From Dicyema japonicum (lineage: Eukaryota > Dicyemida > Rhombozoa > Dicyemidae), in the NCBI GenBank assembly GCA_011109175.1, contig RDEW01000011.1, positions 1,364,240-1,428,239 on the forward strand: a DNA stretch of 64,000 bases, read 5' to 3'. Under the pieces are notes generated by a model that saw nothing but the letters and a program-made list of their open reading frames with translations, ran no database searches and was not told the origin of the DNA. Shown piece after piece: positions 47,183 to 58,890 of the stretch. Position 1 is the stretch's first letter. Every line of letters starts with the position of its first letter. Made by a program: the position numbers and the translations under genes.

Positions 47183-47470
47183 TTACGTGATAGCATAGCG
47201 ATTAGTGTCGTCGCTCGAGTCGCGATTGGGTACGGGTTCGATTCCCACACAGATATCTACCTGGTTGAAGGATTTGTTATGCTCTGTGCCCCTGATCAAA
47301 TCCTAGGAGGCATGAGTTAATCCACTAGTCCCAGAAGACAACCAATGCCTGGTCGGTTGCCAGAAAGGATCTCTCTTCCCTACTGTTCCCACAACTGCTG
47401 ATATGGATGGACTTGTTGCTAAGAAAGGACGCGTCTTACCGGACCAAGGGAACTGAATATATCCTACATC
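47183..47470 (+). repeat. tRNA-derived SINE, copy 2
   Basis: Starts GATAGCATAGCGATTAGTG (A-box, 47190-47207), with B-box GGGTTCGATTCCC at 47233-47245 at normal tRNA spacing. An unrelated body with TCTCTTCCCTACTGTTCCC and GATATGGATGGAC is shared with copy 1 at 42.0 kb. It is about 90 bp upstream of the cytochrome c start codon, in the opposite direction, and so occupies its promoter-proximal region. Confidence 0.75.
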
Positions 47471-47479
47471 ACCAGAGCT

Positions 47480-48880
47480 GGATATAAAAGTGGTGGATAT
47501 CTGGGAACTTCCTATCTTAGGGGTGCGTTTTTAGTTTCCTACAATCTAGCGAGACTGGGGGTTAATAATTTATTATTAATGCAGTAGTATATACAGCATA
47601 GGTTACCTGGGATATTTTGAATTTTTGGAATTAGTGAGGATCGGATCTATTAAAAGAACACCTTTAGAAAATCTAAAAGATCTCAGTTCTTTCCAAAGTA
47701 CCTCTTAGTTGATTTTACTATACTGGAGGTCTTAGATGACCTTCAATCAGTAATTTTATTTAATTCGAAATTTAAGTTATGGCTGACATTTTCTTCTTCG
47801 TGGGAGACTTCCTTTTTGGACAAAAATGAGGTTTGACCCTTGCATCATGGTCCAATCCTTGCTTGTATTTAACTTATCTTACTATCCTCTTGAATCACAT
47901 GATGCTCTAGCACAACGGTTCTCAACCATTTGTATCCCCATTTTGAAACTTCATCTCCCGTGGGTTAATTTAACATGCATTTAACTCGTAGACAAAAATT
48001 CTATAATCCAATAATTATTGAATGTGGCTAATGTGATCATTCGAACAGAATATTCAACGTTTAAATCAGGATTAATTCGACTTGAGTCGAAAATCACCTC
48101 AAGCTTTCACTTTGAATAAGAGAGCTGACTCAGCAAGATACGAAGTGGAAATTAAATATTATAGATTGAGTTAATCGTCCAATTAATCCAAAACTTATTT
48201 GAAATTTAATTTCATAAAATTTATTATTTTTGAGGTTTATTAATTTATCTCTTTTGAACAATCAATGATTCGCCAATTGTATGGAAAAGCCTTTTTGTAG
48301 TAATTTCAGATATCCTCTATGAAGTTTCAAATCCTTCTAATGAAAAGCAACCAAAAGGCAAACAATTGTTTTCTACTGTATTTTTTGAGAATATTCCCGT
48401 TTATATATTTTCCTTTAATTTTTCAGTTTCATTTTTAGACGGATGCATGTTTTGAAATAATACAATATCCGTGATGACTTCATTTGACAAAGTAGTGCTG
48501 CTCATTAAACAATACGACTCTATTCTATCACTAAGACATTTATGATATTTGAAATTTTTTTCACGTTCATTAATATTTAGTGGTAGCCATCTAAAAATAT
48601 TATTTAAATTTTTCAATTATATGTCGCTTATCGTGAGGATGAAAAAAGACAAAGAGAGCAGTTGGTTTATTGAGGGACTTTCTTGCAAATCGTAGGGAAT
48701 GCGTTTCGATCCTGAGAGCAGCCAAAGTTCATAGAGAAATATGTTTAGTAGTTTAACGATTTCAATTATATAGTAATTTCTAATTTCATCGATCAAAAAA
48801 AACATATCACCCAGTTGGGCCAATATCGGTGGTTGAGAAACAAACTGCTTTAGCTTTAAAAAGAATGATAAATAGAAAAA
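47480..48880. other. Intergenic stretch, nothing recognised
   Basis: AT-rich DNA with no recognisable motif. Only short chance ORFs. Confidence 0.3.
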
Positions 48881-48894
48881 AGGGAAAAGCCTTC

Positions 48895-48970
48895 GAACAA
48901 GTAACGAATGGGAGAATTGAACCCAGGACCAGTGTTGCAGGCATGGCAATTTACATGGGTTTCAATTCTA
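48895..48970 (-). repeat. tRNA-like/SINE fragment
   Basis: On the minus strand, CCATGCCTGCAACACTGGTCC is followed by a good B-box, GGGTTCAATTCTCC (48912-48925). The A-box is weak and the stems do not close, so this is a possible tRNA-derived fragment rather than a tRNA gene. Confidence 0.4.
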
Positions 48971-49999
48971 AGTGAGAACACTCACATCACTGTGAGAATT
49001 CATCACATAAATCTGAGAAATTTTAACATCACTGCGAGAATCCATCATATCAATTTGAGAAATTTTCAAAAACAACCAAAACCATAATTTAAAAAAATTA
49101 ATGAATATAAAACAATTCACAATCAACACTTCCAATTGCTTTGAGACCTTCATCAATTTAAAATTAGTTAAAATTTTGTAAAAAGTTATTCCTATTTTAT
49201 TCATTGCGAAGCAAACACTGATGTTTTTTTATCTTAAAGATTTAACAAGTAGGAATTTTTTCTGCAAAATCTCTTCCACAGTTGTTTCGCATTGAAACGT
49301 TAAATCCAACCTAGTATAAATATGTTGGCTTGAACCATTGTTGTATATGTTAATGATAACTTGTCTACTTTCATTTGAAATATTCTCCGACATTAACAAA
49401 ATACTAAATTAGTGATAAAAAAATATTTAGAGCGACGTGGTCACTGCGAGTAAATATGATCAATTCTAGCCTAGATGTTAAAAATTCTCGGATTGAAGTG
49501 ACGTACTACCCACTTAGTCGTGAAAACCCTTTAACCGCTATAAAATTGAAATCATAATGTAGTGCCCACACATATTAACTAACGACCCTAAAGTGTCCCT
49601 AAGCTGATAATTTCGCTTAAAAGTTAAAAATAGCAAATTTTCTCTTTCTTGCGTATTTCTAAAGAAACTCCTCGGCGGTCCACATTCGATGGGATTGGTA
49701 TCGAGACAACTATAGTGGTAAGCAGGAGGTCTTTGTCCATCCTCAAAAGCCTGAACTTTCTCATCGCAATCATAACCCATGACATCCGTGAAACCCAGTG
49801 ACTCCCCCAATTGAGCATCAACCCATCAATTACATCGGCGAAAATAAATAGTCAGAACTTAATACATGTTTATTTAGATAACATGGTTTTCGAGACTTAG
49901 TGACCCTAATTTACAAATCACAAATAATTCACACTAAAATATATAATTACAATTTATTAGTTCTTACGTTTCTTATTCTTTACACTCACTTCTATAAAA
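48970..49999. other. DDX27 3' flank and intergenic DNA with one unexplained ORF
   Basis: Minus 49538-49810 is open for 90 codons (GESLGFTDVMGYDCDEKVQAF, then a Pro/Cys segment). I do not recognise it and cannot find a supporting splice pattern. The rest is AT-rich. A short duplicated phrase ATCACTGTGAGAATTCATCA / ATCACTGCGAGAATCCATCA occurs at 48986 and 49029. Confidence 0.25.
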
Positions 50000-51841
50000 T
50001 TAAAATACACATTCACTGGAATTATAATTTGATGGGTTTAAATCCCCAGTTTTCTGTAATATCCCATCAATGACCGTTCTCAGAGCATTGAAGGTCGTAG
50101 AATATCTCAGAAGAGTGTCTTTCATAATAAAAGTCAACCAACCATTCGGAATGCCTATCAATTTGATGTTGGAGGATGACTTTCTGATCTCTTTAAATAT
50201 CTTCCTTTCCCTCTCACCAATCAGAGAAACAGCCCTTAGCCTTAAAACCCTGATAACCTCCCACTCTTTGATGCCCTAGCTGTCCTCCCAATACGGTGGA
50301 TGTACAGTTTCAAAGTTGACGGCATATTATAGTTAATGACCTTTTAATATAACATCAATTCCACAGTTTCAATGTTATCAACATCCAACCCACGTGCCGC
50401 CAAATCAGTGGCTAAAAGGACATTGAATCTTTCAAGTTTGAATAAACTAAGCATCTCACATCGCTGAGACTGAGTCAAATCCCCATGAAGTTCCCCCACT
50501 GATATTCCAAACAAACCCAAAACCACGTGCAACCATCTCACTGCCTTTTTGGTCCCAACAAAGACGATCACCCTTCTTTTAAACACATTTCTCAACAAAC
50601 CTAGAATAAACTACACAAAGCAACATGCAAGTACAGTCGGACGATCTTTCTCATGTCCCGGCCTAATCCTAACATACTCCTGACTCAAATTTCCAACAGA
50701 TTTGTCATTAACAACCACATTTACTGGGGACTTTTGTATAAGGTTGGAAAGTTCACGTGCTTGGTCGGTCATTGTAGCAGAGAGGAGCATAGTTTGTCTA
50801 TGGGAGGACAGAGAAGTCATTATAACTTTGATTTGCTCATAAAAGTGATCATCCAACAGTCTAAATAAGCAAATAACTGTACCTATCAGCCTCGTCTAGA
50901 ATTAGAACCTCTATGGTTCTCAAATCGACCTTCCTGTTGCTAATTAAATCTATTAGTCGTCCCGGAGTGGCAATGAGAATGTCTGGGCAGCTCACTGCAT
51001 CGTTCTGTTGGGGATCAATTGGAAGACCACCTAAAATAACCCACGTGAACCTACCAGTGACAACTGATATATTAATCGTCATATATTTGGCCAATTGGGA
51101 GGTAACGTGATTGACTTGAATGGCCAGTTCCCTTGTGGGCACTAAAATGAGGACACGAGTAATGTTGTCGTAGTTCTGTATAAACAGGAGTCTTTCCAAT
51201 GTGGGAAGAATATAGGCAGCGGTCTTTCCTATTATAATGAGGACTGAAAACCAGATCCAGTGGGTGCTCGTGCACAAAGATCCCTCCCAGAAAGGGCAAT
51301 CGGGATGACTTTGGACTGAATAGGAGTTGGAGCTGTGATGGACAAATCATTTAGGGACTTTATAACAAGAAGAAGATACTTTTAAAAGAGGTCTTGATAG
51401 ACTAGTCTCCTCAAAGGTGGTAAAGCTCTCGCATACATTCTTACAACCCTTGAATAACCAATAAACAAACAGGCAGGGAACCAGTCCTTACTGTCACGTG
51501 TAAATCACTGTTTTGGAACCCAACTAACTGAAGATTCTTAAATGAAATTATAAATCAACATTTTCCCGCTCATTTTTGATTATTGTATCGAGTTCCTGGA
51601 AGCACGTGCTTTCTTTGAGCTGAACGTCTTTTCTATCATTTTTTGGGAGGCAGTTTTCTTCCTTAAATCATAAAATGATGATTACATTGAAGTCAAATTT
51701 AAAATCAGGATTTATATCAGAATCATGATTACTTTCAGAATCCCCATCGATTTTGTATCTCTCACGCTCTTTTCGTGCATCTACTAGCGAGACTTTCTTC
51801 TTTTTTCCGTGTTTGGTTGATTTTTTTGAACCTTGTTTCAT
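50000..51841 (-). CDS. DDX27: DEAD-box RNA helicase DDX27 (Drs1 family)
   Basis: Ten introns of 22-24 bp removed give a 536-aa frame without indels. Introns: 51662-51685, 51537-51559, 51449-51470, 51358-51379, 51229-51251, 51031-51054, 50861-50882, 50601-50624, 50341-50364, 50235-50257. The basic N-terminus contains NPDFKF, as in DDX27/Drs1. Then come [11 protein letters not shown], the Q motif [11 protein letters not shown], motif I APTGSGKTAAY, Ia [15 protein letters not shown], motif II DEADR, motif [28 protein letters not shown] and HRIGRTARA. The order and the SATMTD text match DDX27. It is shorter than human DDX27 (about 760-800 aa), mainly at the C-terminus. The family acts in the nucleolus in large ribosomal subunit rRNA maturation. 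The third intron is chosen over an overlapping alternative by its AT-rich 3' end. Confidence 0.93.
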
Positions 51842-52079
51842 ATAGTGAATCAAGTAGAAGTAAATTTATAACCCCACAAAAAAAACACGATGTTTAAATA
51901 TAAAATATATTTAAAAATAAATTATATTTAATATTAATATATTAAACAAATCAAAAACAAAAATAAAGGCTAATGTCACCATTTATTATTGAGAGCATTC
52001 GAAATTTTTTTTTAATTTTTTTCCGGTAGAAAATCTCAGGCCCATAATCCAATAACTTTACGGAAACTACTATCTCTGA

Positions 52080-53220
52080 TTGTTCTGGAAAGAAGACGAA
52101 GATCCACGGTGGATTTCGTATGGACAAATAGATGGATGTGTGCCATGACGTAGAGATTCCAGAAGGCTGTTCACATACTGGGAATTGATCTATCCCGACC
52201 GTTTGATACTGTACGCAGAGGGAAACTAATGTTGTTACTTGGTACGTTGCTGGAGGAGGACAGTCAAAGGATGATCCGGGTCCTACTTGTGGACACTGAA
52301 ATACAAGTCTGGGTCGGTTCAGAACGATCCCGTAAATTTGAGACACATATTGGCACTCCTCAATAAGATTCTTTATCTCCACTACTATTCGCTATCCATC
52401 TGGAAGCCACCCTTCGTGATTTACGAGCCAAAACTGGGCCGACTTCGATCACAACTAATTTACGTGGATGACGTAGACTTTGTTTCGGAGGACATAAAGG
52501 CGATCAGGACTGTTCTAAATCTTGCTCCCTGAGCATTCGCGGAATGTTTCTGAAAATGAAATAACAAAAGACAAAGGTCACAAAAGAGACACTCAATTTA
52601 CAGATGAGAATTGGAGAAGAACAAAGAAAGTTGGCTCACTACTCGGTGATTGGGAAGATGTTCAGCGAAGGAAATTGTTATCGATTCATGCACTTAAAAG
52701 ACTAAAGTCCACATGGCTAAAAATACTAACACGTCTCAACATCCATAAAGGTGCGTCTATGCAATGCATTTATTCTGCCTATTTTGATGTACAAATCAGG
52801 AACGTGGGAATTGAATCAAACTTTTACTGAAAGCCTTAATGTTTTTCAAAAAAACGACTGAAATCCTATTGGACATACGCTATCCGAAGGTGATCAGCAA
52901 CCAGAACCTATACACCACCTGTAAATCCGACAGCTTGGGGACCACTGTAATGAAAACTCGATGGGGATTATTTGGGCATATTGAGGATGGATCCTCCTGC
53001 TCCCGCAAATGATATCATGGAACTATACTTCCTAAGTATTGGTTCATTTCGGTGTAGACCACGAACAACACTTCCTCTGACCTCAAATAGCGACCTAAAA
53101 GTGCAAAATGCAACTGGAAAATCTTGATAACTTAGACGATTTCCGAAAAATCGCAGTCTCAAGAGGAGCGTAGAGGCGTCTGACGGCAAAGATTATCCGG
53201 GGTGCGGCACAAGCGACGTC
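52080..53220 (+). pseudogene. Non-LTR RT fragment of the G family
   Basis: Broken plus frames give HILGIDLSRPFDTVRRGKLMLLL (52168-52230), a stop-broken GTPQxDSLSPLLFAIHLEATLRDLRA (about 52350-52430), a damaged YADD word, VRLCNAFILPILMYKSGTW (about 52750-52810) and MKTRWGLFGHI (about 52950-52980). The order equals fragment G at 28.2-29.6 kb. 5'-truncated and inactive. Confidence 0.65.
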
Positions 53221-53499
53221 AATTGATTAACTATATTGTTGTTGCGAATGTGCATTATTATTATTCGAAAAAACTACAGTTTCAGTGTTATCAACATCCA
53301 ACCACGTGGATGTCACAGCACTAATATACAACACACCCATAAATAGAAACACAATTCCAACAATGGAGAAGTTGGCCCACATCCCCCAGTACAGAATCCT
53401 GGAAAACCTAAAGAGTCCCTTTCATTTTATCGACCAATATTCAATATCAACGTCAACAGAAAAGTCCTCGATCTCTCTTTTTACACCAAATAGAAGGCT

Positions 53500-54410
53500 A
53501 TCATGTTATTCCGCAAACTATTCTTGAATGGTGAACTAATCCCACACAAGAATCAAGCTGAGATTCTGGGAGTAACATTTGACACCCTCATGACCTTCAG
53601 CACTCATGTGTCAAACGTATTCAGTGTTTCGGCATGAAAGCTTAACTTTGTGAAAGTGCTCGTCCCAAATCTTCATAACCGGTCATTATCCACGTTGTAC
53701 ACCCATCGAGCAAACTATAAGTTATGGATGTGCAGCTTGGGGAACAAAACTTGCCAAAAAACATGGATGAGACCAACTCCGCTCAATCCAATATGACCGA
53801 ACAATCTCTCGAATAACAGGACTACCAATAAGGGCAACCCCATTTGAGGTCCTTGTGAGGAAGTCGGGCGACATATTCACCCAAAATGGAAAACCACCAG
53901 AAAACGGTGCTATCTAAAATTTGTCGATTCCACAAACAGACGTTCCTTCCTTGTATTAATAATTTATGACTGTTTGTGCTGGGCTTACCAAAGATTGTTA
54001 GCCTGGGAATAATAACATCCGAGAATCATTAACTAATTCCTTTATTCCTTAAGACAAGCTTATACGAGTTACCCAAGGAATACTCGATTATTATTATTCG
54101 ATGATAATGAAATACTACACCCACCCCCTCCTCCGATAGACCAATCAGAATCCTCTCTTCTGAGAGACGTCTGGGTAAACCTGACTCGTCTACAATGTGG
54201 GCACCCTCTCTACCGACGTACGATATCCTCTGTCCCTCTTGTAACCTCTATGAGTTGACAACAAACCAATTATTTGAATGTCATGAATTAGCACAACGTT
54301 CGTCTACAATACCGGGACTGACCGATCTATGAGATTGATCGGCATCTATTGCATCCTATTTAATAGCTGCTGCCCTCCTACAACTTAGTGAGGCAGGGGT
54401 TACTTAACTA
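53500..54410 (+). pseudogene. LINE 3' remnants (A/C-type RT end plus 6.5 kb-type block)
   Basis: At 53520-53660: LFLNGELIPHKNQAEILGVTFDTLMTFSTHVSNVF, the post-palm text of the A/B/C family. At 54150-54400 a block similar to 6540-6735 carries ESTTNQLFECHELAQRSSTIPGLTDL. Stops are frequent. The two parts may be one decayed element or two. Confidence 0.6.
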
Positions 54411-54603
54411 ACTATACGAGTTACTTCAATTTTGACCAAATGGGATTCGATTCCAGACATTGTTGCATCCAATGTTTCCTTATTTCTGAAAGTTCCCATG
54501 TCCTATTTCTTATGAGTTCATCAAGAAAGGGGAGGAAAGGTTATAACCACATGTGATGGTGACACCAGCTCAACACTCCGACCTATTGGAAACTTTAATA
54601 TTA

Positions 54604-54737
54604 CTTGAAGATTTAGAGATTTCGAAGGAATAACAAATTAATGATTTCTTAATTGAAATTAGCAAACATTGAAGATTTAGATATTTTGAGGGAATAACAA
54701 ATTAATGATTTTTTAATTGAAATTAGCAAACATTGAA
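54604..54737. repeat. Two-copy tandem repeat of about 66 bp
   Basis: GAAGATTTAGAGATTTCGAA...ATTAGCAAACATT is repeated immediately with four or five mismatches. AT-rich, non-coding, with no other copies in the window. Confidence 0.85.
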
Positions 54738-54739
54738 TT

Positions 54740-55260
54740 TTCTCTACCATCCTTTATTTTCAAGTGAAATTTTTAAAGAACCTCGTCTTCCCTTAAAAGT
54801 GCACTTATTTGAACCATCCACATTATGAGTCTCTTCAAAATGTCATTATCAGTGATTAAATGAATTTTTACTAATCAAGTAGACCTGGGGGACAGTTGGA
54901 ATGCCATTGGTCATTCCCCGAAGGTCTGGATTTCTCTTGGAGTCTTACGTCACCCGTCAATACCTTCAGGAGATTTGAGCCACCCAATGATTTTGGCTAT
55001 GAAGGCAGCATTTAAACGGAAGGCCACTACTTCTCCCTCTCAATATAAGTTTACTTTCAAGTGGAGTGTGATAATTTGAGGGTGTCTTTATGCTTCCACC
55101 ATAATTTATCTTTCCAATTCACTTGCTGGCTCATTGAGCCATTTCCTGGCAATCATCAGCGGAAATACGAGAGCAGCCAGCAGTTACTTTTTTGCTAAAT
55201 AAAGTTCCCCTTGCTTCTGTTGTATTAATTCAGACTTTTCAAAAATCGAAAAATCGTTAG
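54740..55260. other. Intergenic stretch, nothing recognised
   Basis: No motif or repeat seen; lies 3' of the CCCH zinc-finger gene. Confidence 0.3.
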
Positions 55261-55340
55261 AACTTAATTACATAATAAAAATCAATAAAACACAAAATCT
55301 TATTTCAAAAGACCAAAAATTAATGAAAAAATGAGGGACT

Positions 55341-55556
55341 TTATTGCTTTGGATTCTGAGGAGTCCGAAGTTCATCCTCCGAATGGGCAAATTTGCACCT
55401 GTCACCAAATCTACAGTGATTGTGTAACAATATGTAGTCACATAACCTAGTTTTATAATTCCTAGGTTCTTTCTTCTTTTTTGGAGAATCCGTAGAGTTC
55501 TCCTCTTTTTTTGGAACTTTGTTTTTTTGGAATATCTTGACTTTTGTATAGTGAAA
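55341..55556 (-). CDS. CCCH zinc-finger protein (TTP/ZFP36-like finger), 5' end unresolved
   Basis: The minus frame reads a Lys-rich segment (FQKNKVPKKEENSTDSP), then PRNYKTRLCDYILLHNH, C-RFGDR-C-KFAH-SEDELRTPQ and a stop at 55341. The finger has exact C-x8-C-x5-C-x3-H spacing, the YKTxLC lead-in and the GDxCxFAHxxxELR trailer of tristetraprolin-type RNA-binding fingers, which bind AU-rich 3' UTR elements. Only one finger is encoded. Upstream, a 22 bp GT...AG interval at 55557-55578 is a plausible intron, but I could not find the initiating ATG. An ATG at 55564 is in another frame. The protein would be small (about 75-100 aa), near the minimum for this family. Confidence 0.65.
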   Translation of the reverse strand, partial: FHYTKVKIFQKNKVPKKEENSTDSPKKKKEPRNYKTRLCDYILLHNHCRFGDRCKFAHSEDELRTPQNPKQ

Positions 55557-55674
55557 CTGATCATTACCTCACAAATACTTGGCGCTAACTATTTAAGCAA
55601 ATATATAACCGTAGGTAACGGCAAACGAAAATTAATCGAATTTTCAATGTAACAATGAAATTTGATAATTAGAA

Positions 55675-56235
55675 AAGCGTCTCGTTTTATTAACCCACGT
55701 GCTAATTCTCTTTCAAGTAATGGAGCCGAGTTGTTTGGGGTGGTGACGTACCTCCACGCATGAAATCACTTTTCTTCATGATGGATGAAAGCTCCCTTCT
55801 CGTAAACATGGACGAGGTGACGGATTCAGGAGACATTGGAAACCTGAGTTCAGTAAGAAGTGTCTGATGTTCAAAGTATTTTTTTTCAAATTCCGCCCCA
55901 CTTTGAAAATCAGCCATGTTTGTAAGAATTAACTTCTGATAGCCGCGAGATTACAGTGAAGGGATCGGGGGTAAATAGAGAATTAACTGTAATTAAGAGA
56001 GGTTACTACTCAATAAAACTTAATTTTGAGTAGTATGGCAGACTGGAGTAAATTAGTGCCATTTTATTGATTTAATCACAGTAAATCACAGTAAAACCTC
56101 TGGAATCCACCACTTTGAGGGAGTCCCAAAATGTGGGAGACTGAAGGAATTGATAAATAATTAATAATTAGAAAAGTAAATAATTAGAATAGCATCTCGT
56201 TTTATTAATCCACGTGTTAATTAAACCACGTGCTA
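55675..56235. repeat. Duplicated CTCGTTTTATTAA-CACGTG motif
   Basis: CTCGTTTTATTAACCCACGTGCTAATT at 55681 is repeated as CTCGTTTTATTAATCCACGTGTTAATT at 56194-56220, followed by a third ACCACGTGCTA (56225). The first copy overlaps the 3' end of the 71-aa gene. The duplication is short (about 40 bp) and may reflect a shared 3' processing or regulatory element. Confidence 0.6.
55702..55917 (-). CDS. Small conserved-looking protein, unrecognised
   Basis: A complete 71-codon frame, MADFQSGAEFEKKYFEHQ to LHYLKEN, with host-like codon use and no repeats of it elsewhere. It is hydrophilic, with a possible helix at residues 8-25. The stop codon overlaps TTAGCACGTGG and is followed by an AATAAA-type signal (TTAATAAAAC). 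It is divergently spaced from LINE debris and tandem to the CCCH gene, 124 bp upstream of that gene's possible 5' exon. No function can be assigned. Confidence 0.5.
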   Translation of the reverse strand: MADFQSGAEFEKKYFEHQTLLTELRFPMSPESVTSSMFTRRELSSIMKKSDFMRGGTSPPQTTRLHYLKEN

Positions 56236-56461
56236 TCAAACATAAACCACCAGAATTGGACCGCTATTTTTAGTAGATTATTCGCCAAAATTCCCTCCTC
56301 ATACTGCTTAACAAAAATAAATAATCAGTTGTCGTCTTAGTGGATTTTTTAATTCGTGCTATCGCATATTTCCTCGTGGATTTGTTAATTTCGTGTTTTT
56401 TTCTAAAAACATACTGTGGCTTTACGTATTCGTTGCTATTGGATCATTTAGTACCTCAAAC

Positions 56462-56640
56462 ATGTCACTATTAGTTAGTTTCTCCAAACCGACGTCTTCC
56501 AAGCCTCCAGTCACAATTGTTGAGAGCTCCAGTAAATCCCTGAAGACATGAAGTTATTAACCCGACCTTGCTATCTTGTAGGAGTTATGTATTGTCTTTG
56601 ATTTGGTTTTATCTGAAGGAGGNTCGGTCCACAAAACAGG
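56462..56640 (+). CDS. Possible first exon of a host gene, cut off by an assembly gap
   Basis: An ATG at 56462 opens MSLLVSFSKPTSSKPPVTIVE. A 22 bp GT...AG interval follows shortly after, and the frame then continues in the same style until the N at 56623. CACGTG repeats lie 235-250 bp upstream. The sequence past the N is an unrelated LINE, so the gene cannot be completed here. Weak support. Confidence 0.25.
56623..56623. other. Single ambiguous base (N)
   Basis: One of five isolated N bases (56623, 57410, 59863, 60426, 62827), all within the last 7.4 kb. It marks the switch from apparently host sequence to LINE D, so it may be a contig joint. Confidence 0.9.
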
Positions 56641-56733
56641 TGCGTTATGGTATGGATTATCTTTCTTTAGTTTTTTGTTAAGTCAGGAAGTGGCAAGGGT
56701 GGTCTGGTTCCGTGGTTTCATTAAAGAATTGAA

Positions 56734-57019
56734 GATTCCTCATGCGAAGATTATCTTCCACTGGGAGAATAGTGGGTTTCCAGTGGAGGTGGTCGGACGA
56801 TGTGATTTTGTTGCATCCAATAATTGTTCGAAAAGCACCTTTTGGACTCTGAAGTTTTTTGAATGTTGCAAGCTGCGATTCCTCATGCGAAGATTATCTT
56901 CCACTGGGAGAATAGTGGGTTTCCAGTGGAGGTGGTCGGACGATGTGATTTTGTTGCATCCAATAATTGTTCGAAAAGCACCTTTTGGACTCTGAAGTTT
57001 TTTGAATGTTGCAAGCTGC
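56734..57019. repeat. Tandem duplication, period 143 bp
   Basis: The block starting GATTCCTCATGCGAAG at 56734 is repeated from 56877 with no mismatch that I can see. It lies in LINE D and breaks its frame. Confidence 0.9.
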
Positions 57020-57227
57020 ATAGTTCAAAGTGTTCCCGATAAATTGTTTGTAGATTGTTCTGAGGGTTGCTTTGTCCTGGCCAAGGATGGATCCAGCCAC
57101 CGTAAGTAAAGCGTTCCTTTTATTATTTGCTTTTGTAACTACGTGGTGCACGTGTGAGGAGAATTTGAGTCATTGGCTGTAGATAACTCGAAGTTTTGAG
57201 ATAGGGAAGAATTTTCCGATGATTGTC

Positions 57228-57601
57228 AGTTCTGGTTTTGAGTTTAGCTGGCCTCAGTCAGAGGTGAATATAATGACGCTGTACTTGGAGGGGGAGATGT
57301 GGTTCGTAAATAACCAGGACTCTAGAGAATCCAGGTTTGTTTGGAGACGATTGAAGCGGAAGTAATATTTTTATCCCCGGCCGCGAGGATCAAGTCGTTC
57401 GCGTAGGATNATGATTTTCAGTTCTGGTTTTGAGTTTAGCTGGCCTCAGTCAGAGGTGAATATAATGACGCTGTACTTGGAGGGGGAGATGTGGTTGGTA
57501 AATAACCAGGACTCTAGAGAATCCAGGTTTGTTTGTAGACGATTGAAGCGGAAGTAATATTTTTATCCCCGGCCGCGAGGATCAAGTCGTTCGCGTAGGA
57601 T
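57228..57601. repeat. Duplication with N at the joint, period 191 bp
   Basis: CAGTTCTGGTTTTGAG at 57228 recurs at 57419, and the copies continue through GTCGTTCGCGTAGGAT. The first copy ends at the N at 57410. Copies differ at only a few bases (for example GTTCGTAAA against GTTGGTAAA). Confidence 0.9.
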
Positions 57602-58642
57602 AGTACCATCGTATATTCCAGATCTGGTATGCTACTCAAGTGGAAGTCAAACAAATCCGGAGAGAGGGAAGAGCATTGTGGGACTCCGTTTGGGAGGAGA
57701 GATTTCTTTGACATAAACAAGGTACGTTCCAATCAAAAAAATGATTTTGAATGAATGGGGGAATACTCGTTGTGGTTATCTTGTTGGAAACAATGTGCAG
57801 GGAGGTCCTGTCGAAGGTCTTGGAAATGTCAATTGAGGCAAGAACTGTGTGGAGTGGCGGTTTATGATTATTGAATTCATCCGCAATATAGTTAACTTGG
57901 TTAGGTGGGTTGAGGTTGAATGCCAAAAAATCGTGCGGGGAGTTGGAAAGATTTAGGTGAGGGTATATACAGTTGATAATGTATCCCTCGAAGATTTTTG
58001 ATTGGTCATGGGGGTCCTTCTAGGTTTGAGAGTTGGGATTATTGTGGATTTTTTCCAGACCATATACACAAATCCGAATTTAAAGACGCTCGGTACATGT
58101 CTGTAAAGGGTCACTGTCCATTTTTTGAGATGATATATGTATATTCTGTCTGGCCCATTTGCAGGAAAGTTTTTTGCATTCATTATCAAAGAACGTATAC
58201 CCAACCAGTCTACTTTGATTGGTGGTAGTACTCGGTGACTAAGGAAATTCACGATTTATCCATATTGATCTGACAAAAATTGCTGTAATGGGTCATTAGG
58301 TCGTCTGTTTGTGACATTTGTTTGTTCCAGATTCGTGGGAATTTGTCTAGCGTCTTTCCAGTGTTCTAAAATTCGGTAGGCTTGTCCGATAGTCCAGACG
58401 TAAGACAAACTCTTCCACCTTGACCTTTTATTTTGAAGGATGTGGTCGGAGATCATCCTGTTAATGCTGAGTAGTCTGCAGGGTGAGTTTATGTCCTTGA
58501 CGCCACTCCTTTTTATAGCAAGCCTTTCTTTTATGAGGCCAATAATCTCCTTGGTGAAGAGTGGTTTGCCGCATGGAATCCCTTGGGTACGTATTTTTGG
58601 TCTTCTATGAGTGTGTATTTGTTGAAATATTCAACCATAGAG

Positions 58643-58890
58643 GATTCCTGGCATTAAAATCCCCGAACACGATTATGTTTTTCAGAGACGAGAACCAAGA
58701 AAGGTCAGGTCGATATCCTTTTGAGCAATTGGAGGAGAGGGAATATATACGTTGATGTTGATTGTTATTCCTGGCATTAAAGTCCCCGAACACGATTATG
58801 TTTTTCAGAGACGAGAACCAAGAAAGGTCAGGTCGATATCCTTTTGATCAATTGGAGGAGAGGGAATATATACGTTGATGTTGATTGTTA
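58643..58890. repeat. Tandem duplication, period 124 bp
   Basis: ATTCCTGGCATTAAAATCCC at 58643 recurs at 58767 as ATTCCTGGCATTAAAGTCCC; both copies run to GTTGATGTTGATTGTTAT. This duplicates the endonuclease motif of LINE D. Confidence 0.9.

Noticed and set aside
49538-49810. Ubiquitin C-terminal hydrolase-like reading of the ORF (FTDVMGYD...NMCG)
   Set aside because: Only two short word matches; the active-site context and the middle region do not fit, and no supporting splice pattern was found.
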